A stretch of 64,000 nucleotides of DNA from Himantopus leucocephalus (lineage: Eukaryota; Chordata; Aves; Charadriiformes; Recurvirostridae), in NCBI GenBank assembly GCA_003993805.1, contig RSEF01000031.1, positions 25,114,029 through 25,178,028 on the forward strand, given 5' to 3'. Position numbers and translations under genes: made by a program. This document shows positions 1-12,729 of the stretch, piece by piece (positions within the stretch are counted from its first letter, which is position 1; the number at the start of each line of letters is the position of its first letter). Below the pieces are notes generated by a model. The model saw nothing but the letters and a program-made list of their open reading frames with translations. It did no database searches and had not been told where the DNA came from.

Positions 1-1977
1 CATCTGTTACTGGTATTGGCATCATATTGGTAGGAGTGGGATGAATTGAGGTTCCCCTGCTCTGACAACTCTAGCTTAAAGCCCTCTTCACGAGTTTGGC
101 AAGCCTCTGACCAAAGATACTCTTCCCCTTCTCTGTCAAGCAGACCACATCAGGCCCCAGTAGACCAGGTTTCTCAAAGTGAGTCCCATGGTCTAAGATG
201 CCAAACCCCTAGCTGTGGCATCAGTGCTGTAGCCATTTGCCAGATTGACCTCACCCTGTCAATCCCCCTCTCTTTGACTGGGAGGACTGATGAAAAAACT
301 ACCTTAGAGAGCTCCGAGGGGTCTATAATCTTTCTTGCTAGTCCTCAGGCTACTCCTGGTGCCCACGTGAAACAACAGCAGCGGACAATAGTCTGAGGAC
401 TGCACAAGGTTTGGTAGTCTCTCAGTGACATCCCTGATACAAGCCCCCAACAAGCAGCACACCTCCTGAGAGCGTGCATCAGGTTGGCAAATGGGTGCCT
501 CTGAGAAGACAGTCACCTCAACTATCACCTGTCGCTTTCTCTTAGTCGGACTGGTTGTTATATGGGGAGCAGATCAGGTTGCCTTACTCAGCTCCAGCGC
601 CTCTCCTGACGCAGTGGGTCTTCCCTCTTCAGTCTGCAGAGCGGTGAAGCCGTTCTGCAAGGGCACCTCAGGCTTCAGGGGAAGTCTCTTCTCCTGCTGG
701 TCCTTGCCATTGCAAGCTTCCATCATTCTGTGTTACTGCCCCCGCTCCGTTCTGTGTGTCCCGGTGTGAAGTAAACAAAGTAGTAATACAGTACCATTTT
801 AAGTGGAAAAGAAAATGGCAAGACTGAATCTTTCTTGACTTGGTATTTCAAGGGAGCAATACTTTTAACCAAGTCCCCTTAAGCTTATTCTGAGCAAGGG
901 CAAGTTCAGTATCCTGCCTGAACAGCATGACTAGAACGTCTGGTGAAGCCAGTTCTCCCGGCCCAGGCTTTTTCCACAAACACCTCTGTAATGAAGCGTG
1001 AGTGAGAGCAGAAACACCCACCCAGAACACCTAGTGTTAGCTAGGATGATTCAAATCTTAGTGATAGTTTCATCACAGATTCATCAGATTAAGGGATTTG
1101 AGCCCAGATTGTCTCTCTTTCACCTAGGCAACTACCCAAGGACAGGATTTTGAGCCTGGAAAGCTGACCATAAAAAAAAAAATACAGTCATGTCCCAGGC
1201 AGCTCTAGTAATTGTGTTGTGCTACCTGTTTGGTCTAGTGGGTTGGGTGGTGGGCTTTTTTTTAAAAACGAATGTTTTATAACTTGACGTCCTGCAAGTA
1301 ACGGCTACCATCTGTGCTACTTCTGTAAGCATTTCACTCCTGCTACACCAATGCCAAAGGCAATTTCAAACCTATCAGCACTTCTTGCCGCTCACAGCTT
1401 TGGGTTGTTGACTTTCCTTTGGTGGAACTGCTGCAAAGTGTTCCAGGAGAGCACTGTCAGCTCAGAGACTGTGGTGCTTAGTGCCCTTTTCTGCCCCTTT
1501 ACAGCATCAGAAGTTAGCTTAAGCCCTGCATCACTTACACCAACTAGTTTTGCTAGCATAGAAATGGAATACAACACATGGTGCCAGGAGTCTCACACAG
1601 AGGAGAGCAATCAACATAGCTCCCTCCTGTCATGGAGCGTAAAGACATGGTTTTCAAACTGCTTCCAGGGCGTTTGGCCTGTCCTTACCCCTTGAGGCTA
1701 CAGAGTGGTTTGAGTTGTGGAGCCAGAGCCGGGGCACAGGACAGTATTAACTGTATAAAAAGGCAGTGTGTACTTCTGAGCTCTCCTGCTCTGGGGCAAT
1801 GCAGACACAGTCTTCCCTTTGCCTGTTTGCTTTGCATAGTTTTCCACAAGCTTACCTTAAAATGAGCAAGTGTTTTTATAAACCTCCATTTAGAGATGTC
1901 CATAACATACCGGTGTAAATCTAGGGAAACAATATGCCAAAACTGGTGCTTATAACTAACCTACCATTCTCTTACAG
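1..1977 (+). other. FCHO2: FCHO2 intron (no exon found)
   Basis: This stretch precedes the first FCHO2 exon I can recognise, so it should be intronic. I searched for an exon ending in the two bases TG, which the next exon needs to complete a Trp codon, and coding for the earlier part of the mu-homology domain, and found none. Short open frames here (for example 1351-1695, plus strand) resemble no FCHO2 segment. The preceding exon probably lies left of the window. Confidence 0.6.
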
Positions 1978-2042
1978 GAATGCAGACCAGATGAAAGCCT
2001 ATTGGAAAATATCTAGCATTTCAGAGAAGTCTGAGAATGGAG
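1978..2042 (+). CDS. FCHO2: FCHO2 exon, third from last
   Basis: The acceptor CTCTTACAG ends at 1977. The first base completes a Trp codon, followed by 21 codons reading NADQMK to SENG, and the last base begins a Gly codon. The donor is G|GCAAGT, a GC-type donor. No GT nearby keeps the frame into the next exon. Confidence 0.9.
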
Positions 2043-4924
2043 GCAAGTTGCACTCTTTTGTTTTGTTTTCTTGTACAGAAAAATAGTAACAGTAAAAAGG
2101 TGATCATTTTAGCCTCTACGCCCTCATGCCTGTTTACGTGTCCTCTCATGCTGTATCCTGTTCACCAGTTCACCTTCTTCTCAATTATATTTCTTTCTGA
2201 GAGATTCCACTTACAGTGTGATGTCAAAATATAAATTTATTAATTAGCTATAAAAGGAAAAATAGTGAAGCCCCCTGAAAGCAGTCAGTAACTCTAAAAT
2301 AGAGTTTAGACTGGGTAGGAAATTATTACATCAGTGCTATTTGGAAATGAGCAGTCATTCAAAGGAAAACGTGTTTAATATCTGTGTCTTTCCACACACT
2401 GACAATTGAAATAAAGTAGAAACAGATAAATGGAAGAATTGGGGGAAGAAAAAAAAAAAGATCCAAAAGTCCTGTGCTGAGATAGACTCAACAATAGATG
2501 ATTCCTGACCAACATTATGAGGGTCTTTGTTTTCACCATATACAACTCCAGGAAAAAAATGAATCTGTGCACATCTGCTCAGAGTGTAATTTCTATAGCA
2601 TTTTGTAAGGTACCAATAATTGTCCTCTGCCCAGCTGCCTTTCCCAGAGGTCCGGTTGATGTCACGGCCCTTGCAGCCTCTGCAGGTGCATGTTTTTCTG
2701 AAGCAGAAAAACAGGGGCCAAAGGGAAGCATCTCATCCTCAAAGCCTCTGTGGAGAAATGAACTTGTGGAGCAGAGGAAAGGCCTTTAGCCCTGTTAAGA
2801 ATTCAGTGAAGGGCATTATAAAAGCACAGATTTGGTTGTAAATATGAGTGGTTTCATATAGAAACCACAAGCCTGGAAAGGGAAGACCTCTTCTGTTCCT
2901 GCAAAGGCTGCAAAGTTGTGGTCATCATTCAAACAAAACCAGAGAGAATTTTACCTGACAGAAGTTGTTGCTGTAGTCTGGTGTACTTTGTCATTCACTG
3001 ACCTCACAGTTCTTTGTGACCTGCCTTCCCTTATGATTACATAGGGATAGACACCTTCTTTTTCTTTTCTAAACTGTGAAGCTTCTTTTAAAAGAAAAAA
3101 TCATACTAAAATACAAGTGCAGCCAGATGAAGAGCTACTGTACACCTGCAGAGCAGCATAAAATGGGCTGCCAGTGATGCAGATTGCATCTTGTGTGTTT
3201 TCAGCAGACTTGCATATATCCCACTGCCTCTGCTATGTTCCCGTCTCTTCTCAACATCTTTCTTCCCCTTTTCTTTGAGTATAAACAGAGTACTCACAAT
3301 TCAGCGTTTAATGGGAAGTAATACTATGCTGGTCTTACACTTACAGAATCAAAGGCAGAAGTTGCATAAACACTGCTAATGTCTTGAAGTCTTCTTTATT
3401 TTGGTGTGCAGGGTGGTAAAATGTTTTGGGTTTTCTTATGGTCCAGCATATTATGTGAGCTGTCAATTGCAGACAGAAGATAAAACGCAGAACAAACTTT
3501 CATACTGCTTGAACATATGAGTTTCCATAGAGTGGAAAAAAGTTCCAATTTACCCAAACTATGACAAGACCCACTGAAGAAATGAAATAGACATTAAGCC
3601 AAATTTATTAAGAACAAGCCATTACATAAAACAATTTCATTTATTAATTCCCATTTTTACCCCAGTAACATTTCAGTTACTAACTTTCCTCATCATTTAG
3701 CAGTTCCTATTGACTAGGCATAGCAAGTTGTTTTAAAGGAGTAAAAATACTTGACTTTCATTGTCCCATTATTTAAATCTCATTTTTCTCATCATATTTT
3801 TCAAGAACAAGAAAAGACTTGTTTAAGAGACTAGTAACAATGTTGTGGGGTTTTTTAAATGCCTTGCATTGACTACAGAAATGTACTTACAGTAATTTTG
3901 AACTATTACCGCCTTATAATAGCATCAAAGTACTTCACCACTGTCTCTGAAAAATCAACTGAAATTTGTGGGGAAAAGTATTTACTCAGCCCTTATCTTT
4001 ATTAGAAAAAGAAGAATTTCTTTCCTCTGGGTGCATTACTGTATAGCTGCATTTATTGCAATGGTTTTGTTGAATTACATTCATCCAGACAGATCGTGAC
4101 AATATTTAAATATTCTGATGTACTTTCAAATCTGCTAATGAAAAGTAGTACATACGAGATAGGTGGTATTAAGTGCTTACAGACCAGCAAGCATAAAAGA
4201 TGATTACAGGGACCAATCAGACGTTTCAAGAGATTACCAGGCTGTCCAATTACACATGTTCTGTATAATCTTGCAGAAATGTGTATCGCTTCTCTTTAAG
4301 TCACTCACTAGTCATTGTCTTAAACAGAGTATTGGAAAAAACAGACTTGTACTCTCATCTCTTTTGAAAACTGATGTAGGACTGCCGCTAGCAGTAGATC
4401 TCAAAGGTCACCATGTTAGTTTCACTTCTTTCTACTAAAAATTTCAGGAGATCGTCTTGTTCTTGCAAAACAACCAGCTTTTCAGTTTTGTTATTTTTGT
4501 AGGTTCTGGATCCCTCAGGGCAAAATTTGAGCTTTCAGAAGGACCCAGTAAACCCGCAACACTCGCAGTGCAATTCATTAGTGAAGGAAGCACCCTTTCA
4601 GGAGTAGATGTAGAACTCGCAGGCACTGGCTATCGGCTTTCCCTCCTTAAGAAGAGATTTGCCACTGGTAAGACACTGACATGCTTATATATTCCAATTA
4701 ATATTATATATTCTACAGTGTTAAATTATAAAGTGTGAAATTGTTAAAGAAGTGATGCGTAAATAGTTACTTTTCATTAAAACATGGCTGAAAACTGTTT
4801 CACAGGGATTTTGTTTTTCCATAGTTACTCAAACTGCTGCCGGAAAATAATGACAATCTGTTTTATCCACTGACTGCAAAAAACCTACCTTTATTTTTCA
4901 GGACGGTATATGGCAGACTGCTGA
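1978..4924 (+). CDS. FCHO2: FCHO2, C-terminal end of mu-homology domain (last three coding exons)
   Basis: FCHO2 is an F-BAR protein that helps start clathrin-coated pits at the plasma membrane; its C-terminal mu-homology domain binds Eps15 and intersectin. Three exons are visible: 1978-2042, 4503-4667 and 4902-4924, with phases that join cleanly. They encode about 84 C-terminal residues, including [20 protein letters not shown], then [13 protein letters not shown] and [22 protein letters not shown] before a TGA at 4922-4924. These strings match the conserved end of vertebrate FCHO2. Upstream exons (F-BAR, linker, most of the mu-homology domain) lie outside the window. The close paralogue FCHO1 is less likely, because the downstream neighbours TMEM171 and TMEM174 are those of human FCHO2. 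The first intron here uses a GC donor. Confidence 0.93.
2043..4502 (+). other. FCHO2: FCHO2 intron with GC-AG ends
   Basis: AT-rich intron of about 2.46 kb. It starts GCAAGT at 2043 and ends TTTTTGTAG at 4502. It carries a diverged copy (about 3871-3977) of a segment that recurs in the 3' UTR at about 5044-5166. I see no other exon and no recognisable repeat. Confidence 0.8.
4503..4667 (+). CDS. FCHO2: FCHO2 penultimate exon
   Basis: 165 nt, starting two bases into a Gly codon and ending with the first base of a Gly codon. It encodes [16 protein letters not shown] and on to SLLKKRFAT. The acceptor is TTTTTGTAG and the donor ACTG|GTAAGA. This is the most conserved stretch of the family's C-terminus. 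Confidence 0.93.
4902..4924 (+). CDS. FCHO2: FCHO2 last coding segment
   Basis: The acceptor TTATTTTTCAG ends at 4901. The two bases GA complete Gly, then come RYMADC and TGA at 4922-4924. Only seven residues and the stop lie in this exon; the rest of it is 3' UTR. Confidence 0.93.
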
Positions 4925-7200
4925 TGTACCTGTGAAAGTCATTCGATCAAAGGAGTGCAAGAAGCTCGCTCTGCCCTCTCTACTTTTCAAACACTATTTT
5001 AACATGCATTAATTTTTTTAAAATGTTGACCTACTTTGAGGCTGAACTACAGAACAGAAAATGCACTTTTAAAAGTCATTTTGCAAACTTTTTATTACTT
5101 TATAATAGCACTGAAGTCAACTTCAACACTGTCTGTAAATTATCAACTGCAATATTTGGGAAAATTTGTTGAAATTTTAGTAAATTTATATAGATGAAGT
5201 CAAAATAGTAATCCATAGTTGTAATGAAAGTATGAAGTTGTATGTTATACTGTAAACATTAAACCTGAAAATGTAGGAGAGCGAGTAGGAAATATTTGCG
5301 CTTTCCATAAGTAATATTCATTTTTCAGACTTTTAAATTGCAGTTTTTAAAGAAAGCAGTGGCAAAGTCTCATGTAGTCCTTCTGTGCACTCATGCCACA
5401 AAACCAGCTGAGATGGGGATGTATAACAGAAATGTAACTTGATGCTCTTGTATCATATATTATTAACATGTAAGTTGTTTTATATAGGTTTTTTTTCCTA
5501 AGTGCAATGTGTTACAAAATTGCAAAAGACAGCAGAGATTTACTTCTGCAGTTAGTAAATTTTATGGGCGTTGTGATTGTTTTAATTAATGCTGTAGATT
5601 TAATTTATTTTTATATGAATTGCATAACATTGTGCCTTTAAAAAAAGCCTGTGCCTATCCAATTTATTATTCACGTGCCTCACTTCCTTTTTCAAAGTTT
5701 GGCTCTTCACCAAGAAAGCACGGTGTTTGTGTAATACACACAACTTTATAAAAATTCCTTTGACTGGGATTTATTTAGAAGGAAGATTTGCAAAAACTGG
5801 AGATTGTTTTAAAAGAGGTTTGAAATACTGGATTACTTCCTTATGGGGTAATTGCAATAAATGCAGCTGTAGTAAAGGGAGATGCAGGATCATGCAGGAC
5901 TTTGAAACTTTGAGATAGTAACTTTAATATCACCAAAGATGAGAATCCTGAAAAATGACCGAAGATGGTAAAAGCAAACTTCTAAAAGCAAACAGCATTT
6001 CCCTTCACTTTCACTGCAAGTCTTCGGACTTTGAGTGCTTTTGGGGTTGTGTGATGTGAATGTAAACATAATACTTTGGGAAGAATAGCATTTTAGAAGG
6101 GTATTTTATGGCAGCAGGATGACAAGTACTGCCATTTCTATTAGTTTAAATTTTTCCTGTAACCACCGATTTTAATATTTGTATTGTCATCTAATCTGCT
6201 TGCCACAGCCTAAGTACAGGGAAGTCACACGTTAGTAACATTTTTTAAAGCAAGTCACTAATTTAGAAAATCTTCTATGTATTTGTATTGTCAAGGTTTT
6301 TTTCAATGCCGAAATCAAAAGTATTGGGGCAAAATAATTCAATAACCTGCATGTGGGAATTTCATATGACCATTTTGAATACCAATATCTATCTCAAATT
6401 CTCTATTAAAACAATAAAACCTGCCTGAACTAATTCATGCAAAACCAGTAAGGAATTGGACTGCTAAAGCTTTACAATAAATTAAGTTTTGTAGAGGCTA
6501 CATAAGTTCTAATGTATACTACACACTTTTGCGGACAAGAGTTTCATTGTTAGCACTAAGCACATACTGTACTGTAGATTTGATTGGAAGAGTATATTTG
6601 GCTCTTAATTTGCTAATATTATTGAATGGTAACTTTCTCACTCATAAAATGGTACAGTCTTTTTACTGGAATCTTAATTGTAATCTGCTTTGCAATCAAA
6701 CTGTGTTTAACATGACAATATTTTATTAATGAAAACCCAAAACTGTAATTGCTATTTTTAATCAAGTATTACTTTCATTTCTAAGTTAAATGAAGTAGTT
6801 ATGTGTCAGCACTTTTAAACTAGCCTTCATTCAGGTGATTATACGTACATTTGCATTGGGTGCAGGTTACAATTTCGAAGCCATACAAGTTTATATAGAC
6901 TTTTTGTAAAGGAATTCAAAAACAATGTAAAAAGTACATGTAGCTATCTGATAAAAAAACATATGTAGCAAGCTGGTTCTTGCTTGTGTATACAGCAATA
7001 TCCATTGTAGCTGCCTCCTAAGAAAACTAATTTGTAAACACAACTCTAGCGGATCTTAATTTTTAGGAATTGTTACTACGTCAAACTGTAAATTAGAGCA
7101 TACAAGTTTATCTTACAAAAATTGTAAATACTTCTGATTTTTCATAAAATGTAAATTTAAAAAAATTTGCACCCATAATAAACACGTAATATATAATTTC
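4925..7200 (+). other. FCHO2: FCHO2 3' UTR (end inferred)
   Basis: AT-rich sequence follows the FCHO2 stop. AATAAA signals lie at 6413-6418, 6476-6481 and 7177-7182; the last probably marks the longest form, giving a 3' UTR of about 2.3 kb. The true cleavage sites cannot be read from sequence alone. Short ORFs in this stretch have no coding character. Confidence 0.55.
7177..7182 (+). terminator. FCHO2: Candidate distal poly(A) signal of FCHO2
   Basis: A canonical AATAAA hexamer in a T/A-rich setting, about 2.25 kb after the FCHO2 stop. Earlier hexamers at 6413 and 6476 could give shorter 3' UTRs. Confidence 0.45.
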
Positions 7201-7944
7201 AATACTGATTTATATTGCCTGTACTTCTGCAGTTAGTTCCACAGAGCTCCTAAGCAATGAGATAATAGAACAAAACCATGCCTGTATTGAACATTTTTTA
7301 AAAGTGTCAATTGATTTTTAAGTGATAAGTGGTAGAGATAGTATATGAACTCTTCTATATATTTAAAGAACACCACAGAGAATGTGGGTGGAAAGATGAC
7401 TTCTGCGAAGAGTTGCATCTTTACTAAACTGGAATGCCTGAGGTGTCTGCAATGGCTTATGCCTTACTAAATTTATATGCTTAACTAGTAACTTAGATTA
7501 GGCAAAACTGCAGATATGTTTATCAGAAAAATCTCTCAGTAAATAGTGCTATCTAATGTAGTACATTCCCTAACTTCCTTAATAAGCCTATATTTTGTTG
7601 AGTGCACAGGAAAAAAATCAGTGGCAAGATTAAAGTAATTCTTTCTGATTTCTTATGTTCCACCAGTCCAAAAAGGTAGATGATTTAAGTACGACTCCGC
7701 AGCTTGAGAATAGTTCTTCTAAGCTGTGAACACAGAAGCAAAAGTTGAAACTGAACAAATGCGTTTGAGTCTGTTTCTTTCCTATTAATCTCACAGCCTG
7801 TGTAAGTTTAGTAAGTTGTGAACTAGTAAATTTACCTAGTAAATTGACTTTCTCAGCTGGCTGGATATCATTGCAATAAGTACCATTCTTGTCATACTGG
7901 AAAGCAATAGTCCAAGGGCTAGATTTTTATCTTCTGCTGGAAGG

Positions 7945-8120
7945 CAGGAGCGAAGAATGCAAGTGCCCAACAGTCAGACCAAGTGGTCTATCTAGCCCAG
8001 TCTTCAACAATGGCCCAAGAACAGACTATGGACCGGACAGCTCACAAGCCATTTCCTTTCTACTCCCCCAGCACCCTCAGTTATTGGTTAGGGATGTACA
8101 AGGGTACAGCTCTGCTCAGC
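7945..8120 (-). repeat. Possible ancient CR1/L3-like remnant
   Basis: The stretch around 7975-8015 (GACCAAGTGGTCTATCTAGC, then CCAGTCTTCAACAATGGCC) resembles the old amniote CR1/L3 tail with a phrase of the type 'gaccatctagcccagt...cagtggcc'. The match is from memory and decayed, so the boundaries are approximate. Confidence 0.4.
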
Positions 8121-10864
8121 TCTTCTAGTATTCACTGAACTTAAAGTGTCGGATATCACTGCTCTGGCACTTCTGTTAACATTTGTTATTGTAAGCCAGT
8201 GACCGCATACTACTCACAGCTACTATAAACTGGATTTATACTGCTCGAGCAGGTTTGTGATTATCTAAGTACATGATCAGGTAGTTTTTCAGGGATAACT
8301 GACTACCTCTACCACTGCCAAATAATATTTATGTAGGGTATTTGAAGGAGCTGAGATATTTGATTATCAACTGGAACAGCGTGGGAGTTACAGGTGTGGT
8401 AGGTTTTGCTATCTAACTAGAAAGGAATCATGCCAAAATCATGCCATCATGCCAAAAAGGATTACATTTCAAGTCTTGTGTGTTTGAGAAGCTTAAGATA
8501 GCAATCTTAATATCTGTGTACCTTTTGTTTTCTTGGAATCGCTAGATAATTTGTTTCCATTTCAGTTGTCATGAAAGGGCAATTTTACTTTAGAGCATGC
8601 AAGAAAAAACTCAGGAATTCCTCCGAGGGTAGAGTAAGCTAAAAACAGTTCAAGGTACTAAAGCAGCAAATAACATATTTACTGTATGGTGCCCTTGATT
8701 GGACTGATTACCAGGCCTCTTAACTGAAATCTCAATGTTTATCTATCTTCAACTCAGCATATTATTCACTACTGAGTATTTCTTCTTAACTCAGTTTGAC
8801 CTCCATGGTTACTGACATGCTGATTTTTAAGTTCTCCCTTAGTTCATTCAACAACTAGTAGAAAGCATACAGTCTTTAAAGAATAAAACACTCTTAGAAA
8901 CACAAGAGGCCTCTTCTGGATTACTTATTAAACATTTAATACTGAAATTCTGCATTTTCTGTAGCTGCTTTCACTTCCTTTGGAATCCTTTCTTTCTGGT
9001 TTTAAATCTGAGATGGCTATTTTAATTATTATAACCTAAAGTATGGTTTTGTTTGTCATTGTCCCAGCTGTGTTTCTTTTAAAAAGCCTTTTTCTGTAAC
9101 TTAGGGGTTTTTTTATTATTATTAAAACTCAGCTGTTTATTTTTTAAAAAAAAGGTTAATGATCACAAGCCATAAATCATGGCAACTTCACCATTCTGAT
9201 TACAATTCAACTTTTCCTCTTAGCATCACCCAATCTGCCTTCTTGAAGTTCTCATTTCCTAAGTCATGTTTTCTATTCCAGAAATTTAGCAGTGGTAATG
9301 TCTTCAGCAGTTACTCAATTCTTTCTTCATCGTGGTTAAATGAAGCACCCCATTTTTACAAAAAATTGCTGATTCTCCCCTCCAGATGTCCCCTCCTGCT
9401 TTGTAATTAGATAAACTCTTTATATAAATACCCACAGCCTTCCCTTGCACTTCCCACTACTGTCATTGGTAGGTTATATGAATAATCATCACTAATACAG
9501 AAATACTAAAGCTGTCCCAGTGTTAGTACTGATAAGACATTGCATCCAGGCAAGATGCGCCAATACATCTTGGAGAGGAAAAAAAAACCCAAAACACAAC
9601 AGCCCAAGCTTAAAAACTGTTATCTACCTTCCACTTGTGTTGCACTTTTAATTTCCCTGGGGCCTTACAGGACTGTGGATTTTGACAGAGAACCAAAGTC
9701 TGAACAGACACAACTTTCAGCCCCTGACTAAGCACCTGACCTCACTCTTGAACGCAAGTTTCTCCTCCACATGTCAGAATCCCTCAGCCTCTGTGTACAA
9801 GTCCCTTCTTGCTTCTGAGCAGTTCCTAGATTGACAGCACCCACTCAATACTTGAGTATGGGAGCACAGGAGGACTGTTGCAGTCTGTGATCTGCCATCT
9901 CTACAGCTGACATCTCCCCAAAGCCTCACCAGTCTATTCCCATATAAGGGCCAAAGCCTGCTGCAGCGTTTTTCCTGCTGAAATCACATTTCTGTGTTCT
10001 GAGTCACTTGATAACAAACAGTAGGCTGGATGTCTGCTTCTAGTGAGAAGACAGAATAAATTTAGTTTTATTTAAGGTCTAAAATGCAGAATATTTCTCA
10101 ATTTAAGAACATCTTGTACATCTAGGATGAGAAATTTGGCCTCAGACAAACACACTGTTACTCTGTCATAACTTCTGTAGGCAATATAGAGCAAATACTA
10201 CACTTACAGGAGACAGAATAAGGAAATTACATGGAAAAACAAATGTGGGCTCCAGTGTTCCTGTTAGTCTAAGAGGGAGAATAAGTATTTGACACAACTT
10301 TCCCATAAAGGAGTTGAAAATTTAAAAAAAAAAAAAAGTCAAGGTGATGGGCCATTACAGCTACCCCCTTGGCATTTTGCAAGATATCTGAGGAGACCCT
10401 CGATCTTTTCAAAACTGAAGTTGTACCTTTCATACTGTAGGAGAGCATGCAGGATGTCTCCCCTTGCAAGAGTAATGCTCTGTCCATGTAGCTATGAGCT
10501 AGAACTTGGCATTACTGCATTCCGTGCTGACTGAGCGTGGGGAGCACAGTTCACCTAAGCACTTGCCTTTCCTAGGGGGAGAAGTGGGGAACCTGTACCC
10601 CCATTTCCCTGAGCTATAACCTTTCAGATTGCTCAAGATGGCAGCACTTTTGCCAGCTGATCCCCAAGAGACACCACACAAACATGCATTAGAATTCAGA
10701 GGGGTTTGGGAAATAGCATCTTCTAGCCTTTCCTCCAAGGGATCATCCAGCTTAAAACAGTCCTACAATAACCTGGTTTTGGTCAAAAAGAGTAAAAACA
10801 TAATTTGTGTTTCAAAGAGCAGTTTGTCCCCTGTGTAGGCAGCAACAGTGCAGTCCCCTGCTTC

Positions 10865-11100
10865 TCATAGAATAGAACGGTTTAGGTTGGATGAGACCTT
10901 GAAGATCATCAAGTTCCAAGCCCCATGCCATAGGCAGGGACACCACCCACTAGACCAGGTTGCTCAAAGCCCCATCCAGCCTGGCCTTAAAAACCTCCAG
11001 GCATGGGGCCTGAACAACTTCTCTGGGCAACTTGTTCCAGTGCCTCACCACCCTTAAAGTGAAAAATTTCTTCCTAATATTTAATCTAAATCATGCTACC
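10865..11100 (-). mobile_element. CR1 retroposon, 5'-truncated, minus strand
   Basis: It begins with CATAGAATAGAACGGTTTAG, the reverse complement of a CR1 3' end. It continues through the hallmark CR1 phrases for 'gatcatcaagttccaa', 'gccataggcagggacacc', 'actagaccaggttgctcaaa' and 'ttctctgggcaacttgttcc'. As usual for CR1, it is 5'-truncated and has no poly-A tail. This is the best single sign that the host is a bird (or at least a sauropsid). Confidence 0.92.
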
Positions 11101-12704
11101 AATGGTTAGGAAAAGACAACAGTTGTCACAAGTTAAAAAGAAGCTTTCAAAAAATGCTGCATCTTTCTTAAAGGGGGGACTATTACTTCACCATCAGTTT
11201 TTAAGCCAGAATTGTGCTGAGTTTTACACTTAAAGAGTTATTCCCAGCCCAGGGGAACATAGACTCAGCTATACTTCCTATTCAGGTCTTCAGTAGAGGT
11301 AAGTGTGTGTTTGTACCAACACACAGCAGGAGCAGTAGTATCCAGAAGAGATGTTCACTATCTCAACTACTCACAGGAGTCTACAAGCCATTATTTTAGC
11401 ATCTGAAGTGAATCTTAAGACCTTGCTCCTACGTCCAGCAGCACCAGTAGCCTGCTATGTCTTCTTCACAGAAGCTGTAAAGTATTCAAAGCACACTGTG
11501 GCGTATACAACACAGTTTGAACACACGACAGATTTCTACATCAACCCTGTAAAAGTTAACTGGTAGCATTTGGAATATCCTGCTACTATGTTCAAACCCC
11601 CATGATCTCTTCTATTGTTTTTTTTTTTTTCTGTGATTAAGGAAACAGTAGAATATTTTTAAGAACTTGGTTAGTGTTCATAGCGATCAACAATACCTGC
11701 CATCACTCATCTGTCCAGTCCAAAGATAGGTTATCCAGCTATATTAAAATTCTTGTTATGTCTCTTGTGGACACTTTTCTTTAGTTAAAGGGTATTCTGT
11801 TCTCTTAGATGTTTTAAAGCATTCTGTACTTGTACTTGTATCTCAACCATGAATGTTTAGCAAAGCCGCCTTCTCTTCTCTCCCAGCAAGGTAGGCTTTT
11901 TTATTGCTGCCATTAGCTATATTTAAAGACACATATGAATTGTATGTTTACAATGCATACACAACTAAATCTAACCAGACATTTGCAAATAATGATTCAA
12001 ATGAATTTTAGACCACATCAGATACCTCGTTCAGTGTTCTCCCCGGATTTCACAGTCTCTACAGAAAATACGCTCAGCATCGTGTATGCACTCTGCTGTC
12101 ATCTCTGTAACCCAACTATGGTAATTGTAGCAATCTGGTCAAGACAGGGAATATGTTAAAAATAACATGAGAGTATTTCTGTAGTGAATAAACTGGTGCC
12201 ATCCTTCCAGAATAAAGCACACTACACTGACATTCAAGAAACCTCCTTGCTGTAGTCAAGATGTACTTTTAAATCAGAAACACACAGCGCTGCTGGTAAG
12301 GACCACATTGGAACTACTTACAGTCTGCTCATACCTCGACTTAGACACTGTTAGCATTCGAGGGATCTGCTGTCAGCCATATCTAATCTTGGAGACTCCC
12401 TTTGGCCTGTCACTTTCCTGAGTTAAGAAATTCTGTGCTCTGATAATTTTGTACAGCAGCTGCTTTCCTCTAGGAGGGTCCTAAACTCTGCAGAAGCTCC
12501 CACGCTTGCTGGCTGTGAGTAGATTATGGGCAATTCATTTATAGTGCCCCTAACAGAGCTCAAAACTGGAGGCTGGAGTATAGAGGTTGTGGAAAGAAAT
12601 AAAACATAAATGAAACACTCTCTGATGCAGTCACCAAACAAAGAATCATAAATTATACCTCATCTTAAGCTGCCTGGCTGGGCTGCACAATCAAATATTA
12701 GTGA

Positions 12705-12729
12705 CAATCAAGTCACCATTACTTGATTG
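12705..12729. repeat. Perfect 9-bp inverted repeat
   Basis: CAATCAAGT at 12705-12713 and ACTTGATTG at 12721-12729 are exact reverse complements separated by seven bases. The element sits in an AT-rich block with several TAAT-type motifs and a TGTTTAT motif. Confidence 0.7.

Noticed and set aside
1351..1695. Plus-strand ORF of 114 codons, considered as a missing FCHO2 exon
   Set aside because: No resemblance to the mu-homology domain and wrong phase for the exon at 1978.
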